Notes: generated from the letters alone by a model not told the origin. Shown: positions 6,213 through 14,365, counted from the stretch's first letter. The stretch is DNA of 14,429 nt from Oscillospiraceae bacterium (GCA_015068545.1 SVKH01000025.1:1-14429), one strand, 5' to 3'. Numbers and translations are program-made.

Positions 6213-6374
6213 GTTATTATGTAGGAACTTACCACTTTTTTGTAATCTCAAAAAGCAACAAACTTGCTACCTTATTCCTACCCACACAGTCTGCTTACAT
6301 CATAAGCTTATTTACAGATACACCAAAACCTCTCGGCAGATACCGTCAGGCTTACATTGAAAGGATGATTTGAA
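6213..6374 (+). other. Remaining 5' leader between attenuator and pheA
   Basis: About 160 nt of untranslated leader. Modest inverted repeats are visible: GTAGGAA (6221-6227) with TTCCTAC (6275-6281), enclosing AGCAA/TTGCT and a T-run/A-run pairing. I see no T-box GGTGG sequence and no riboswitch core that I recognise. An open frame through this stretch (6170-6373) starts inside the terminator region without a ribosome site, and I do not accept it as a gene. The pheA ribosome site AAAGGA is at 6360-6365. Confidence 0.5.
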
Positions 6375-7463
6375 ATGGAAAGTAAACTAGACAAGGCAAG
6401 AAAAATTATCAATGATGTTGACTCAAAAATGGCAGAGCTTTTTGTAGAAAGAATGCGAGCTGCCGAGATTGTTTTTGAATACAAAAAGGAATTTGGACTT
6501 CCTGTACTTGACCAAAAGCGCGAGGATGCGGTTATCGAAAAAAACTCCGCCATGATAGAGGATGCCGTGCTAAAAAGCTATTATATAGATTTCATAAAGC
6601 ACCTTATGTCGGTTTCCCGTTCATATCAATACCGTCTGCAATCCGGTCTTAAAGTTGCATACAGCGGAGTGGAAGGTGCATTTGCTCACATAGCAGCAGG
6701 CAGAATTTTCCCTGATGGCAACAGAGTATCCTACCGCGATTTCAAATCCGCATACGATTCGGTAGTAAACGGTGACAGCGATGTGGCTGTGCTGCCTATC
6801 GAAAACAGCTATGCCGGCGAAGTAGGACAAACCATAGACCTTATATTCTCCGGAGGGCTTTTCATCAACGGTATTTACGAGCTGGAAATTCATCAGAACC
6901 TTTTGGGTATTGAAGGCGCAACTGCCGAAGATATCAAAAAGGTCACCTCTCATCCTCAGGCATTATCCCAGTGCCACGACTACATAAAGCTAAAAGGATT
7001 TGATACAGAGGAGGCTAACAACACAGCAATTGCCGCTAAGACTGTGGCAGAAATGAAGGATAAATCACTTGGCGCTATTGCCAGTGTGGAAACGGCAGAA
7101 ATATACGGGCTTAAAGTTCTGGAAACAAACATAAACAAAAGCAGTGAAAACACAACCCGTTTTGCTGTTTTGTCAAATGTTCGCGCTGTATCCTCTTCCC
7201 TTTCAAGCTCAGTCCTGATGTTCACAGTTAAACACGAAGCAGGCTCTCTTGCAAACGCTATCAGCATCATAGGTAAATACGGATACAACATGACAGCACT
7301 CAGAAGCAGACCGCTTAAAAAGCACTCATGGCAGTATTATTTCTACATAGAAATTGACGGAACAACGGAAAACGAAACCGGCAGGAAAATGATAGAAGAA
7401 TTAAACACAGTATGTGACAAGCTCAAAATTGCGGGAACATTCGCACCACACAGCGAGATATGA
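6375..7463 (+). CDS. pheA: Bifunctional chorismate mutase / prephenate dehydratase (P-protein)
   Basis: Converts chorismate to prephenate and then to phenylpyruvate, the committed route to phenylalanine. The 362 residues form three domains. An AroQ-type chorismate mutase occupies about 1-85, with Arg9, Arg26/Arg28, Lys37/38, Asp46, Arg49 and Glu50 in the expected order. A prephenate dehydratase occupies about 92-270, from VAYSGVEGAFAHIAA to the catalytic TTRF motif (260-263). A C-terminal ACT domain covers about 275-355. The ACT domain has GSLANAI and LRSRPLKK where classical P-proteins have GALV and ESRP, the phenylalanine-binding motifs, so feedback inhibition by Phe is likely but its strength cannot be judged. 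It is the first structural gene behind the attenuator, so it is the gene most directly exposed to Phe/Tyr control. The aroB ribosome site overlaps its stop. Confidence 0.97.
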   Translation: MESKLDKARKIINDVDSKMAELFVERMRAAEIVFEYKKEFGLPVLDQKREDAVIEKNSAMIEDAVLKSYYIDFIKHLMSVSRSYQYRLQSGLKVAYSGVEGAFAHIAAGRIFPDGNRVSYRDFKSAYDSVVNGDSDVAVLPIENSYAGEVGQTIDLIFSGGLFINGIYELEIHQNLLGIEGATAEDIKKVTSHPQALSQCHDYIKLKGFDTEEANNTAIAAKTVAEMKDKSLGAIASVETAEIYGLKVLETNINKSSENTTRFAVLSNVRAVSSSLSSSVLMFTVKHEAGSLANAISIIGKYGYNMTALRSRPLKKHSWQYYFYIEIDGTTENETGRKMIEELNTVCDKLKIAGTFAPHSEI

Positions 7464-7473
7464 GGTAGAAAAT

Positions 7474-8496
7474 ATGAATATACATTTGAATCTGAAAGAA
7501 AACAGCTACGATATAATAGTAGAAAGAGGAATATTAAAAGAAGCCGGAAAGCACCTTAATCTGGATAGGCGTGTACTTGTTGTAACCGATTCCGGCGTAC
7601 CGGCAGAATATGCCAAGCTAGTTGCCCAGCAGTGCAAATCACCTGTTATATGCACAGTAGAAACCGGCGAGGATTCAAAAAGCCTTGAAGTTTTCGGTAA
7701 GCTACTTCAAAAAATGCTGGAAAACGGATTTTCCCGAAAGGACTGCGTAGTAGCAGTTGGCGGCGGTGTAGTAGGCGATTTATCGGGATTTGCCGCATCG
7801 GCATATATGCGTGGTATAGATTTTTATAATATACCCACTACTCTTCTTTCCCAGATAGATTCATCTATCGGCGGAAAAACTGCTATCAATTTCGGTGGTG
7901 TAAAAAATATTGTGGGAGCATTTTATCAGCCAAAAAAGGTTCTCATAGATCCTCAGCTTTTAGATACGCTCACCTCCCGACAGTTCTCAAACGGGCTTGC
8001 CGAAGCGGTTAAAATGGCACTGACATCCGACAAAGAGCTGTTTGAAATTTTTGAAAAAAAGGATATCAAATCCAACATAGATGAGATTATAGTAAGGTCG
8101 CTTAATATAAAAAGAACCGTGGTTGAGCAGGACGAAAAGGAATCCGGCATAAGAAAAATCCTGAATTTCGGTCATACCGTTGGCCATGGAATCGAAAGCA
8201 GTACAAATATGCTTGAGCTTTACCATGGCGAATGCGTGGCACTTGGACTAATACCTATGTGCGGCGAAAAAATACGGTCAAGAGTAATCGAAGTTCTTAA
8301 AAAGTGTAACCTGTATAACCTGATTGACTTCCAATGGGATAAGATATCTGAGGCTGCATTTCACGATAAAAAGGCAGACGGGGAATTTGTTACAATTACT
8401 ACCGTACCGGAGATAGGAAGCTTTGAGCTTAAAACGATTAAGTGCAGTGAAGTAATAGAAATGGCGAAAAACTGTTTTAACGGGGTGATAATATGA
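7474..8496 (+). CDS. aroB: 3-dehydroquinate synthase
   Basis: Second shikimate-pathway step: NAD- and metal-dependent conversion of DAHP to 3-dehydroquinate. I place the start at the ATG at 7474 (340 aa), preceded by GAGGT at 7462-7466. An in-frame ATG at 7414 would overlap pheA by 50 bp and add 20 residues unlike the family. NAD-binding GGGVVGD is at 96-102, followed by MRGIDFYNIPTTLLSQIDSS and GGKTAINFGGVKNIVGAFYQP. Metal ligands are seen as Glu177 (GLAEAVK), His234 (FGHTVGHG) and His251 (YHGE). The stop overlaps the aroC start by 4 bp (ATGA). Length is slightly under the usual 350-360, mostly from a compact N-terminus. Confidence 0.97.
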   Translation: MNIHLNLKENSYDIIVERGILKEAGKHLNLDRRVLVVTDSGVPAEYAKLVAQQCKSPVICTVETGEDSKSLEVFGKLLQKMLENGFSRKDCVVAVGGGVVGDLSGFAASAYMRGIDFYNIPTTLLSQIDSSIGGKTAINFGGVKNIVGAFYQPKKVLIDPQLLDTLTSRQFSNGLAEAVKMALTSDKELFEIFEKKDIKSNIDEIIVRSLNIKRTVVEQDEKESGIRKILNFGHTVGHGIESSTNMLELYHGECVALGLIPMCGEKIRSRVIEVLKKCNLYNLIDFQWDKISEAAFHDKKADGEFVTITTVPEIGSFELKTIKCSEVIEMAKNCFNGVII

Positions 8497-9581
8497 AAAA
8501 TACATACGGAACAAGCGTGGCTGTTACCATTTTTGGCGAAAGCCATGGTGAATATATAGGTGCTGTTATAGACGGTCTTGCACCGGGAATAGCAGTAGAT
8601 AATGACTATATAAACCATATGCTTCTTTTAAGAAGACCTGACGGGAAAATATCAACACCCAGAAAGGAAAAGGACGAGCTAAAGATTGTAAGCGGCGTTA
8701 TAAACGGTAAAACAACAGGCACTCCGATTACTATTCTTATTCCAAACGAGGATACAAAAAGCGCAGACTACTCTTCCATGATAACCATAGCTCGTCCATC
8801 CCATGCGGATTACACTGCAGAGTGCAAATACCATGGATTTCAGGACAGCCGAGGCGGCGGTCACTTTAGCGGAAGAATAACCGCGGCTTTGGTAGCGGCA
8901 GGAGCTATTTGCAAATTTGCTCTGGAGCAAAAGGGAGTATATATCGGCACTCATGTAAAAAAATGTGCAGGAATTTACGACAGAGAATTTGAAGATTATA
9001 TAAACGACATTAAATCACTCAGCGTTAAAACCTTTGCTGTACTAGACGATTCCAAAACAGAAGAAATGACAAATGCCATAATAGATGCTGCCGCAAAAGG
9101 TGACAGCGTTGGCGGTGTACTGGAAACTGCAATTATCGGAATGCCGGCAGGAGTTGGTGAGCCATGGTTTGATTCTATGGAAAGTCAGCTTTCCCACATG
9201 ATGTTCTCTATACCGGCAGTAAAAGGGATAGAATTTGGCAAAGGCTTTGAGATTTCCGATATGAAAGGCTCGGAAGCTAACGATGCAATGAAAATTGCAG
9301 ATGGCAAAATAGTCACCGTCACAAATAACAACGGCGGCATAAACGGCGGCATTACAAACGGTATGCCGATTGTATTCCGAACTGCCATCAAGCCTACTCC
9401 TACCATATTCCAGCCTCAAAATACGGTGGATTTTAAAAATATGACAGAAGAAATTTTAGAGCCAAAGGGCAGACATGATCCGGCAATTGTGCACAGAGCC
9501 AGAATTGTGCAGGATGCAGCGGCAGCCATTGTGCTTTGCGATGCCCTTACTATAAGATTTGGAACAGATTGGCTGAGGTGA
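8493..9581 (+). CDS. aroC: Chorismate synthase (variant second signature)
   Basis: Last common step, EPSP to chorismate with reduced FMN as cofactor. The 362-aa product opens with the first signature, FGESHGEYIGAVIDG (catalytic His18), then has RPSHADYT (His105, matching E. coli His106). The second signature normally reads GGGRSSARET. Here it is GGGHFSGRIT (121-130), a variant I recall from other Clostridia, with LVAAGAI following normally. The C-terminal signature is present as GRHDPAIVHRARIVQDAAAA. The rest of the protein is intact, so I expect it to be active. It overlaps aroB by 4 bp and is followed after 4 bp by the aroE/aroK gene, whose GAGGTG ribosome site overlaps the aroC stop. Confidence 0.96.
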   Translation: MKNTYGTSVAVTIFGESHGEYIGAVIDGLAPGIAVDNDYINHMLLLRRPDGKISTPRKEKDELKIVSGVINGKTTGTPITILIPNEDTKSADYSSMITIARPSHADYTAECKYHGFQDSRGGGHFSGRITAALVAAGAICKFALEQKGVYIGTHVKKCAGIYDREFEDYINDIKSLSVKTFAVLDDSKTEEMTNAIIDAAAKGDSVGGVLETAIIGMPAGVGEPWFDSMESQLSHMMFSIPAVKGIEFGKGFEISDMKGSEANDAMKIADGKIVTVTNNNGGINGGITNGMPIVFRTAIKPTPTIFQPQNTVDFKNMTEEILEPKGRHDPAIVHRARIVQDAAAAIVLCDALTIRFGTDWLR

Positions 9582-9585
9582 AATT

Positions 9586-10833
9586 ATGAAAACATACGGT
9601 TGTATAGGTAAGAAACTGGCACACAGCTTTTCAAAGGAGATTCATTCAAGGCTTGCCGATTATAACTACAAGCTGATAGAGCTTGCCGAAGACGAGGTCA
9701 AACCCTTTTTTGAAAAAAAGGACTTTGCAGCACTCAACGTAACCATACCCTATAAGCAGACAGTCATACCCTACCTTGACCATGTAAGCCGAATTGCCAC
9801 CAGAATAGGCGCTGTGAATACCATTGTAAATAAGGACGGCAAGCTATACGGCTACAATACTGACTACTACGGGATGAAGGCTCTGATTGAACGGCTTGAA
9901 CTTGATTTAAACGGAAAAAAAGTCCTCATTCTAGGTACAGGCGGAACCAGTAAAACAGCTCAGGTTGTGGCAAAGGACTTGGGCGCAAAAAGTATTCTAA
10001 GAGTAAGCAGAAGCAAGGGTGATGACTGTATAACATACGAGGAGGCAGCTTTACTTCATAAGGACGCAGATATAATCATAAACACCACACCTTCCGGAAT
10101 GTATCCGGATTGTGCGTCCAAGCCCATAGATATAAAGGATTTCAAAGCTTTAGAGGGCGTTGTTGACGCAGTGTATAATCCCCTTTGTACCAATCTTGTA
10201 TTGGACGCAAAAAGAAAAGGAATAAAGGCATCCGGCGGACTTTATATGCTGGTTATGCAGGCGGTAGTTGCCGTAGAAAAATTTCTGGATACAAAGATTT
10301 CAAAGTCTGCTACGGATGATGTTTTTGCATCCGTTCTTAGCGAAAAGGAAAACATAGTCTTGATAGGTATGCCCGGCAGCGGAAAAAGCACAATAGGCAA
10401 CCTGCTTAACCTTGAGGGGTTTGAATTTATCGACACAGACAAAGAGATTGAAAACCGTTGCGGCTGCTCTATAAAGGAGCTTATCAGCGCCCAAGGAGAA
10501 GCCTACTTCCGGGATATGGAATCTGAAGTAATTAGGGATGTGTCTTCCCATAGCTCCCGCATTATCTCCACAGGAGGAGGAGCCATACTGCGAGAGGAAA
10601 ACGTGAACTGCCTTAAACAAAACGGAAAGCTGTACTTTATAGAGGCCGATATAGACAGGCTAAAGGCAACGGAGGACAGACCTCTTTCCGACACAGAGGA
10701 TAAGCTGAAAAAGCTATATTCCCAAAGGCATGGGATATATCAGTCTGCGGCGGATGTGATCGTACCGGATATGTCCACTCCTCAAGAGGAAGCCGAATAC
10801 ATTATTAGCAAACGATTGGAGTTATTAAAATGA
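9586..10833 (+). CDS. aroE-aroK: Shikimate dehydrogenase-shikimate kinase fusion (AroE-AroK)
   Basis: One 415-aa chain carrying two consecutive activities: 3-dehydroshikimate reduction to shikimate with NADPH, then phosphorylation to shikimate-3-phosphate. Residues 1 to about 250 are AroE: shikimate-binding LAHSFSK (Ser14, Ser16), NVTIPYK with catalytic Lys57, YGYNTDYYG with Asp93, nucleotide-binding GTGGTSKTA, and GGLYMLVMQA near the domain end. Residues about 254-415 are a shikimate kinase: Walker A GMPGSGKS (261-268), FIDTDKEIE, FRDMESEVI with Arg309, STGGGAI (328-334) and the lid EDRPL with Arg365. No stop codon or frameshift separates the halves, and the linker is only a few residues. 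The stop overlaps aroQ by 4 bp. The fusion would keep the two steps in fixed ratio. Confidence 0.95.
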   Translation: MKTYGCIGKKLAHSFSKEIHSRLADYNYKLIELAEDEVKPFFEKKDFAALNVTIPYKQTVIPYLDHVSRIATRIGAVNTIVNKDGKLYGYNTDYYGMKALIERLELDLNGKKVLILGTGGTSKTAQVVAKDLGAKSILRVSRSKGDDCITYEEAALLHKDADIIINTTPSGMYPDCASKPIDIKDFKALEGVVDAVYNPLCTNLVLDAKRKGIKASGGLYMLVMQAVVAVEKFLDTKISKSATDDVFASVLSEKENIVLIGMPGSGKSTIGNLLNLEGFEFIDTDKEIENRCGCSIKELISAQGEAYFRDMESEVIRDVSSHSSRIISTGGGAILREENVNCLKQNGKLYFIEADIDRLKATEDRPLSDTEDKLKKLYSQRHGIYQSAADVIVPDMSTPQEEAEYIISKRLELLK

Positions 10834-11258
10834 AAATTCTTGTTATAAATGGCCCTAACCTGAATATGCTGGGCATCAGAGAGCCGGATCATTACGGCAA
10901 AGAAACCTACGCAGACCTGTGCAATAAAATTCAAAGCTATTGCCAAGGCAAAAATCTGGAGGTTACTATATACCAGTCAAACCACGAAGGAGACCTTGTG
11001 GACGAAATACAAAAAGCCTACGGGAACATTGACGGTATAGTGATAAATCCCGGAGCATACACCCATACAAGCATTGCAATTTTGGATGCAGTTAAATCGG
11101 TTAATATCCCTACCGTAGAAGTACACATTTCAAGAGTAGAAGAACGCGAAGACTTCAGGCAGATAAGCTATGTAAGGCTTGCCTGCGAAAAAACAATCAC
11201 AGGTCATGGCACAGACGGATATCTTGAGGCGATTGACTATCTGGCGAAAGGTAAATAA
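10830..11258 (+). CDS. aroQ: Type II 3-dehydroquinate dehydratase
   Basis: Third shikimate-pathway step, 3-dehydroquinate to 3-dehydroshikimate, by the type II enolate mechanism (normally a dodecamer). The 142-aa product has the usual small size. Family motifs run in order: INGPNLNMLGIREPDHYG with catalytic Tyr22, YQSNHEGDLVDEI, INPGAYTHTSIAILDAV, VEVHIS with the catalytic-dyad His region, and REDFRQISYV. The segment after VEVHIS reads RVEERED, where many homologues have an Asn or Asp plus HARE; this is a mild variation in a substrate-proximal loop. It overlaps the aroE-aroK stop by 4 bp and ends 1 bp before aroA, so translation is probably coupled on both sides. Confidence 0.96.
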   Translation: MKILVINGPNLNMLGIREPDHYGKETYADLCNKIQSYCQGKNLEVTIYQSNHEGDLVDEIQKAYGNIDGIVINPGAYTHTSIAILDAVKSVNIPTVEVHISRVEEREDFRQISYVRLACEKTITGHGTDGYLEAIDYLAKGK

Positions 11259-11259
11259 A

Positions 11260-12462
11260 ATGAAAGCAACATTTAATCCATGTAAATTAAAAGGAAATAT
11301 AAATGCACCACCGTCAAAGAGCATGGCGCACAGGTACTTAATAGGCGCGGCTCTGTCCGGCGGAGTATGCCATATATCCGGCGTTGATTACAGCGAAGAT
11401 ATTTTGGCAAGCATTGACTGCTTAAAGGCATTGGGTGCAGAAATTGACACAGACATCAGCACAGTATGCGTTAATCCATGTGACTTTATGAAGACGGAAA
11501 ACCCTGTTTTGAACTGCCGTGAAAGCGGAAGTACACTAAGATTCTTTATTCCACTTGCTTTGTGCATGGGAAGGAATGTTACACTACAAGGCAGCAGACG
11601 ACTACTTGAAAGGCCTCTTGAGGTTTACCAAGACCTTTGCAAGGAAAACGGTTTTGTATTTAAAAAGGATGCCACCTCGGTAACGGTTTGCGGTAAGCTA
11701 AAAAGCGGAATGTATAAAATCCGAGGCGATATCAGCAGTCAGTTTATCACAGGACTTATCTTCGCTTTAGTGTACCTTAAGGACAATGCAAAAATCCAAA
11801 TCCTGCCGCCATTTGAAAGCAGATCATATATAAATCTCACAATCTCCGCACTAAAAGCATATGGCGCAGATATAGAGTTTTTAGACGAATACACCATAGC
11901 CATTAGGAAGTCATCCCTTACTCCCTATTCCGGAAAAATAGAGGGCGACTATTCCAACGGGGCATTTTTAGAGGCTTTTAACTACACTGGCTCGGAAGTA
12001 ACGGTAGGAAACCTCCTGCCCGATAGCCTTCAGGGAGACAAGGTGTACAAGGAGTATTTTAAAAAAATATCAGCGGGAACTCCTACCCTGGATATTTCCG
12101 ATTGTCCCGACCTGGGGCCGGTTCTGTTTGCACTTGCTTCGCTAAAAAACGGAGCTGTATTTACCGGTACAGACAGGCTAAAGGCAAAGGAAAGCGACAG
12201 AGGTCTTGCCATGCACCAAGAGCTTGAAAAGCTGGGCGGAGGACTGGTATTTGGAGAAAACTCTATAACGGTACCAAAGCAGAATCTAAAGTACAATGGC
12301 AAAGTCATAGACGGTCACAACGACCACAGAATAGTTATGGCTATGTCGCTTATACTTTCAAAACTTGGCGGAGAGATACTGGGGATAGAGGCGGTTAAAA
12401 AGAGCTATCCCGGATTTTTTGAAGATATATTAAAGTTGGGAGCAGAGGTGAAAACAGAGTGA
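11260..12462 (+). CDS. aroA: EPSP synthase (3-phosphoshikimate 1-carboxyvinyltransferase)
   Basis: Joins shikimate-3-phosphate and PEP to form EPSP. The start is the ATG at 11260 (400 aa) with AAAGG at 11247-11251. An in-frame ATG at 11179 would overlap aroQ by 80 bp and add residues foreign to the family. Motifs: PPSKSMAHR (Lys20, Ser21, Arg25), RESGSTLRF (87-95), RRLLERPL, SSQFITGLIFAL, LKAKESDR and DGHNDHR (351-357). RESGSTLRF aligns with E. coli GNAGTAMRP; Gly90 matches Gly96, but the position of Pro101 is Phe, so this is not the E. coli class I loop. I cannot predict inhibitor sensitivity. The final TGA overlaps the GTG start of tyrA by 4 bp. Confidence 0.96.
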   Translation: MKATFNPCKLKGNINAPPSKSMAHRYLIGAALSGGVCHISGVDYSEDILASIDCLKALGAEIDTDISTVCVNPCDFMKTENPVLNCRESGSTLRFFIPLALCMGRNVTLQGSRRLLERPLEVYQDLCKENGFVFKKDATSVTVCGKLKSGMYKIRGDISSQFITGLIFALVYLKDNAKIQILPPFESRSYINLTISALKAYGADIEFLDEYTIAIRKSSLTPYSGKIEGDYSNGAFLEAFNYTGSEVTVGNLLPDSLQGDKVYKEYFKKISAGTPTLDISDCPDLGPVLFALASLKNGAVFTGTDRLKAKESDRGLAMHQELEKLGGGLVFGENSITVPKQNLKYNGKVIDGHNDHRIVMAMSLILSKLGGEILGIEAVKKSYPGFFEDILKLGAEVKTE

Positions 12463-13316
12463 TAGTAGATGTAAGTAAAAAGATACTCATAGTCGGGCTG
12501 GGACTTTTGGGCGGAAGCTACGCCATGGCACTAAAGCGATTTGGCTTTCACATAAGCGCAATTACGAAAGACCAAAGCTCAATAGACTATGCCCTTGGTG
12601 AGAAAATCATTGACGAAGGCTCCACCGAGCTTGACGAAAGAATAATAGGCGAAGCAGACCTTGTGATATTTGCCCTTTATCCTCACGTTTTTGTGGAATG
12701 GATAGAGCAAAACCAAAACCTGCTAAAAAGCGGTGCTATCATAACCGACGTAACCGGCGTTAAGGGCAGTATTGTGTATAAGATTCAGGATACTCTGCGG
12801 GATGATGTGGAATTTATCGCTGCGCATCCTATGGCAGGACGAGAGGTTTCCGGCGTAGAAAACAGCACAGATAAGATTTTCTCAGGAGCGAACTACATTG
12901 TCACTCCCACCGAAAAAAACACTCCGGAGGCTATCAATACCTGTCTGGAACTGGGAAGACTTTTAGGATTTTCAAATGTTACCACCCTTTCACCGGAGGA
13001 GCATGACGAAATGATAGGATTTCTTTCTCAGCTAACTCACTGCATTGCCATAACACTTATGACCTGCAATGACAAAGAGAATATGGAAAAGTTTACCGGA
13101 GACTCTTTCAGAGACCTCACCCGTATTGCACGCATAAATGACCAGATGTGGAGCGAGCTGTTTATAGCAAATAAAACTGCACTGCTAGACCAGATGGATT
13201 TATTTATAGATAAATTTAACCAGCTAAAAACCATGCTGAAAACAGAAGACATTGACGGCATGAGAGAAATGATGCGTCATTCAACCAGACGCAGAGCGTT
13301 ATTTGATAAAAAATAA
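12459..13316 (+). CDS. tyrA: Prephenate dehydrogenase
   Basis: Oxidative decarboxylation of prephenate to 4-hydroxyphenylpyruvate with NAD(P)+, the tyrosine branch. Translation starts at GTG 12459, chosen because GAGGTG lies at 12445-12450 with 8-nt spacing, the GTGA overlap with aroA matches the operon style, and the Rossmann strand KKILIVGLGLLGG follows at once with no ATG before it. Features: GLGLLG (13-18), DVTGVKGSI, HPMAGREVSG with His123, SQLTHCIA, and FRDLTRIA. At 285 aa it is a monofunctional enzyme with neither a chorismate mutase nor a C-terminal ACT domain, so direct allosteric control by Tyr through an ACT domain is not expected. A 20-bp gap follows before aroF. Confidence 0.95.
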   Translation: MIVDVSKKILIVGLGLLGGSYAMALKRFGFHISAITKDQSSIDYALGEKIIDEGSTELDERIIGEADLVIFALYPHVFVEWIEQNQNLLKSGAIITDVTGVKGSIVYKIQDTLRDDVEFIAAHPMAGREVSGVENSTDKIFSGANYIVTPTEKNTPEAINTCLELGRLLGFSNVTTLSPEEHDEMIGFLSQLTHCIAITLMTCNDKENMEKFTGDSFRDLTRIARINDQMWSELFIANKTALLDQMDLFIDKFNQLKTMLKTEDIDGMREMMRHSTRRRALFDKK

Positions 13317-13336
13317 TTGTTTTGGAGGATATTAAA

Positions 13337-14365
13337 ATGAACATGAATTTCAAACGTAAGCTACCTATTCCTATGGAGATTAAGGAACAATTCCCTCTAT
13401 CCTACAAACTGGAACAGCTAAAAGTAAAAAGAGATATGGAAATAAAGTCAATCTTTGAAGGCAAGGATGACAGATTCATTCTTATTATAGGTCCTTGCTC
13501 AGCAGATCACGATGACAGCGTTATAGACTACATCTCACGCCTTAAAGAGGTTCAGGAGAAGGTGTCGGACAAAATATTGATAATTCCAAGAATTTACACC
13601 AACAAGCCAAGAACCACCGGAGACGGATACAAGGGTATGCTGCATCAGCCTGATCCTCAAAAGGAATCGGATATGCTAAAGGGCGTTATAGCTATCAGAA
13701 ACCTGCATATCAGAGCCATAGAGGAAACAGGCCTTACCTGCGCAGACGAAATGCTGTATCCGGAAAATTACAGATACCTTTCCGATTTGCTTTCCTACGT
13801 TGCCATCGGTGCAAGATCGGTAGAAAACCAAAAGCACAGACTAACCTCAAGCGGACTGGATATTCCGGTTGGTATGAAGAACCCGACTGCCGGAGATATA
13901 TCGGTAATGATGAACTCCATAACAGCAGCACAGCACGCTCATACCTTTATTTACCGAGGATGGGAAGTGGAAAGTCAGGGTAATCCTCTTGCCCACGCAA
14001 TTTTAAGAGGGTATGTAAATAAGCATGGACAGTCCTTGCCAAACTACCACTACGAGGACCTGATTCACCTTGCGGAAGTCTACGAAAAATCCGGCCTTCA
14101 AAATCCTGCGGTTATCATTGACACAAACCACGCCAACTCCGGCAAAAAGTGGATGGAGCAACCGAGAATTGCAAAGGAAGTACTGCATAGCTGTCGTCAC
14201 AGCGATGATATTAAAAAGCTTGTGAAAGGTCTTATGATAGAAAGCTATATCGAAGACGGAGCACAAAAGCCGGAAGAATGCGTTTACGGTAAGTCCATTA
14301 CCGATCCATGCCTTGGCTGGGAAAAAACCGAAAGACTTATCTACGATTTGGCAGAAGTTCTTTAA
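13337..14365 (+). CDS. aroF: DAHP synthase, class I alpha (AroF/G/H type)
   Basis: First committed shikimate step: PEP plus erythrose-4-phosphate gives DAHP. The chosen ATG at 13337 (342 aa) has GGAGG at 13324-13328. The open frame can be extended to a TTG at 13322, but that would place the start before the ribosome site. The protein is of the E. coli AroFGH kind: IGPCSADHDD, RIYTNKPRTTGDGYKGM, VGMKNPTAGD, IDTNHANSGKKW, MIESYIEDGAQ and SITDPCLGW. The four metal ligands are in place: Cys54, His265, Glu302 and Asp323. There is no fused chorismate mutase or ACT domain; feedback, if present, would use the N-terminal region as in E. coli. It is the last recognisable gene of the operon although it encodes the first reaction. 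No terminator follows within the 64 bp left. Confidence 0.96.
   Translation: MNMNFKRKLPIPMEIKEQFPLSYKLEQLKVKRDMEIKSIFEGKDDRFILIIGPCSADHDDSVIDYISRLKEVQEKVSDKILIIPRIYTNKPRTTGDGYKGMLHQPDPQKESDMLKGVIAIRNLHIRAIEETGLTCADEMLYPENYRYLSDLLSYVAIGARSVENQKHRLTSSGLDIPVGMKNPTAGDISVMMNSITAAQHAHTFIYRGWEVESQGNPLAHAILRGYVNKHGQSLPNYHYEDLIHLAEVYEKSGLQNPAVIIDTNHANSGKKWMEQPRIAKEVLHSCRHSDDIKKLVKGLMIESYIEDGAQKPEECVYGKSITDPCLGWEKTERLIYDLAEVL

Noticed and set aside
6170..6373. A 67-codon open frame between the attenuator and pheA, also with some Phe and Tyr residues, ending 1 bp before the pheA ATG.
   Set aside because: Its ATG has no ribosome site and would be inside or next to the terminator stem; codon use and composition do not look like a gene. 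The leader ORF at 6032-6139 explains the signal better.
6000..6374. A T-box riboswitch for Phe or Tyr upstream of pheA, as is common in Bacillota.
   Set aside because: I see no GGTGGNACCGCG-like T-box sequence or specifier-loop layout; the region reads as a leader-peptide attenuator.
7414..7473. Upstream ATG start for aroB.
   Set aside because: It would overlap pheA by 50 bp and add 20 residues unlike AroB; the ATG at 7474 has a good ribosome site.
9042..9419. Long antisense open frames such as this one inside aroC and similar ones in pheA, argS and tyrA.
   Set aside because: They are mirror frames of strongly conserved sense genes with no recognisable domains or ribosome sites.
11179..11259. 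Upstream ATG start for aroA.
   Set aside because: It lies deep within aroQ, and the extra 27 residues do not match EPSP synthases; the ATG at 11260 is well placed.
13322..13336. TTG start for aroF.
   Set aside because: The TTG overlaps the GGAGG ribosome site that serves the ATG at 13337.
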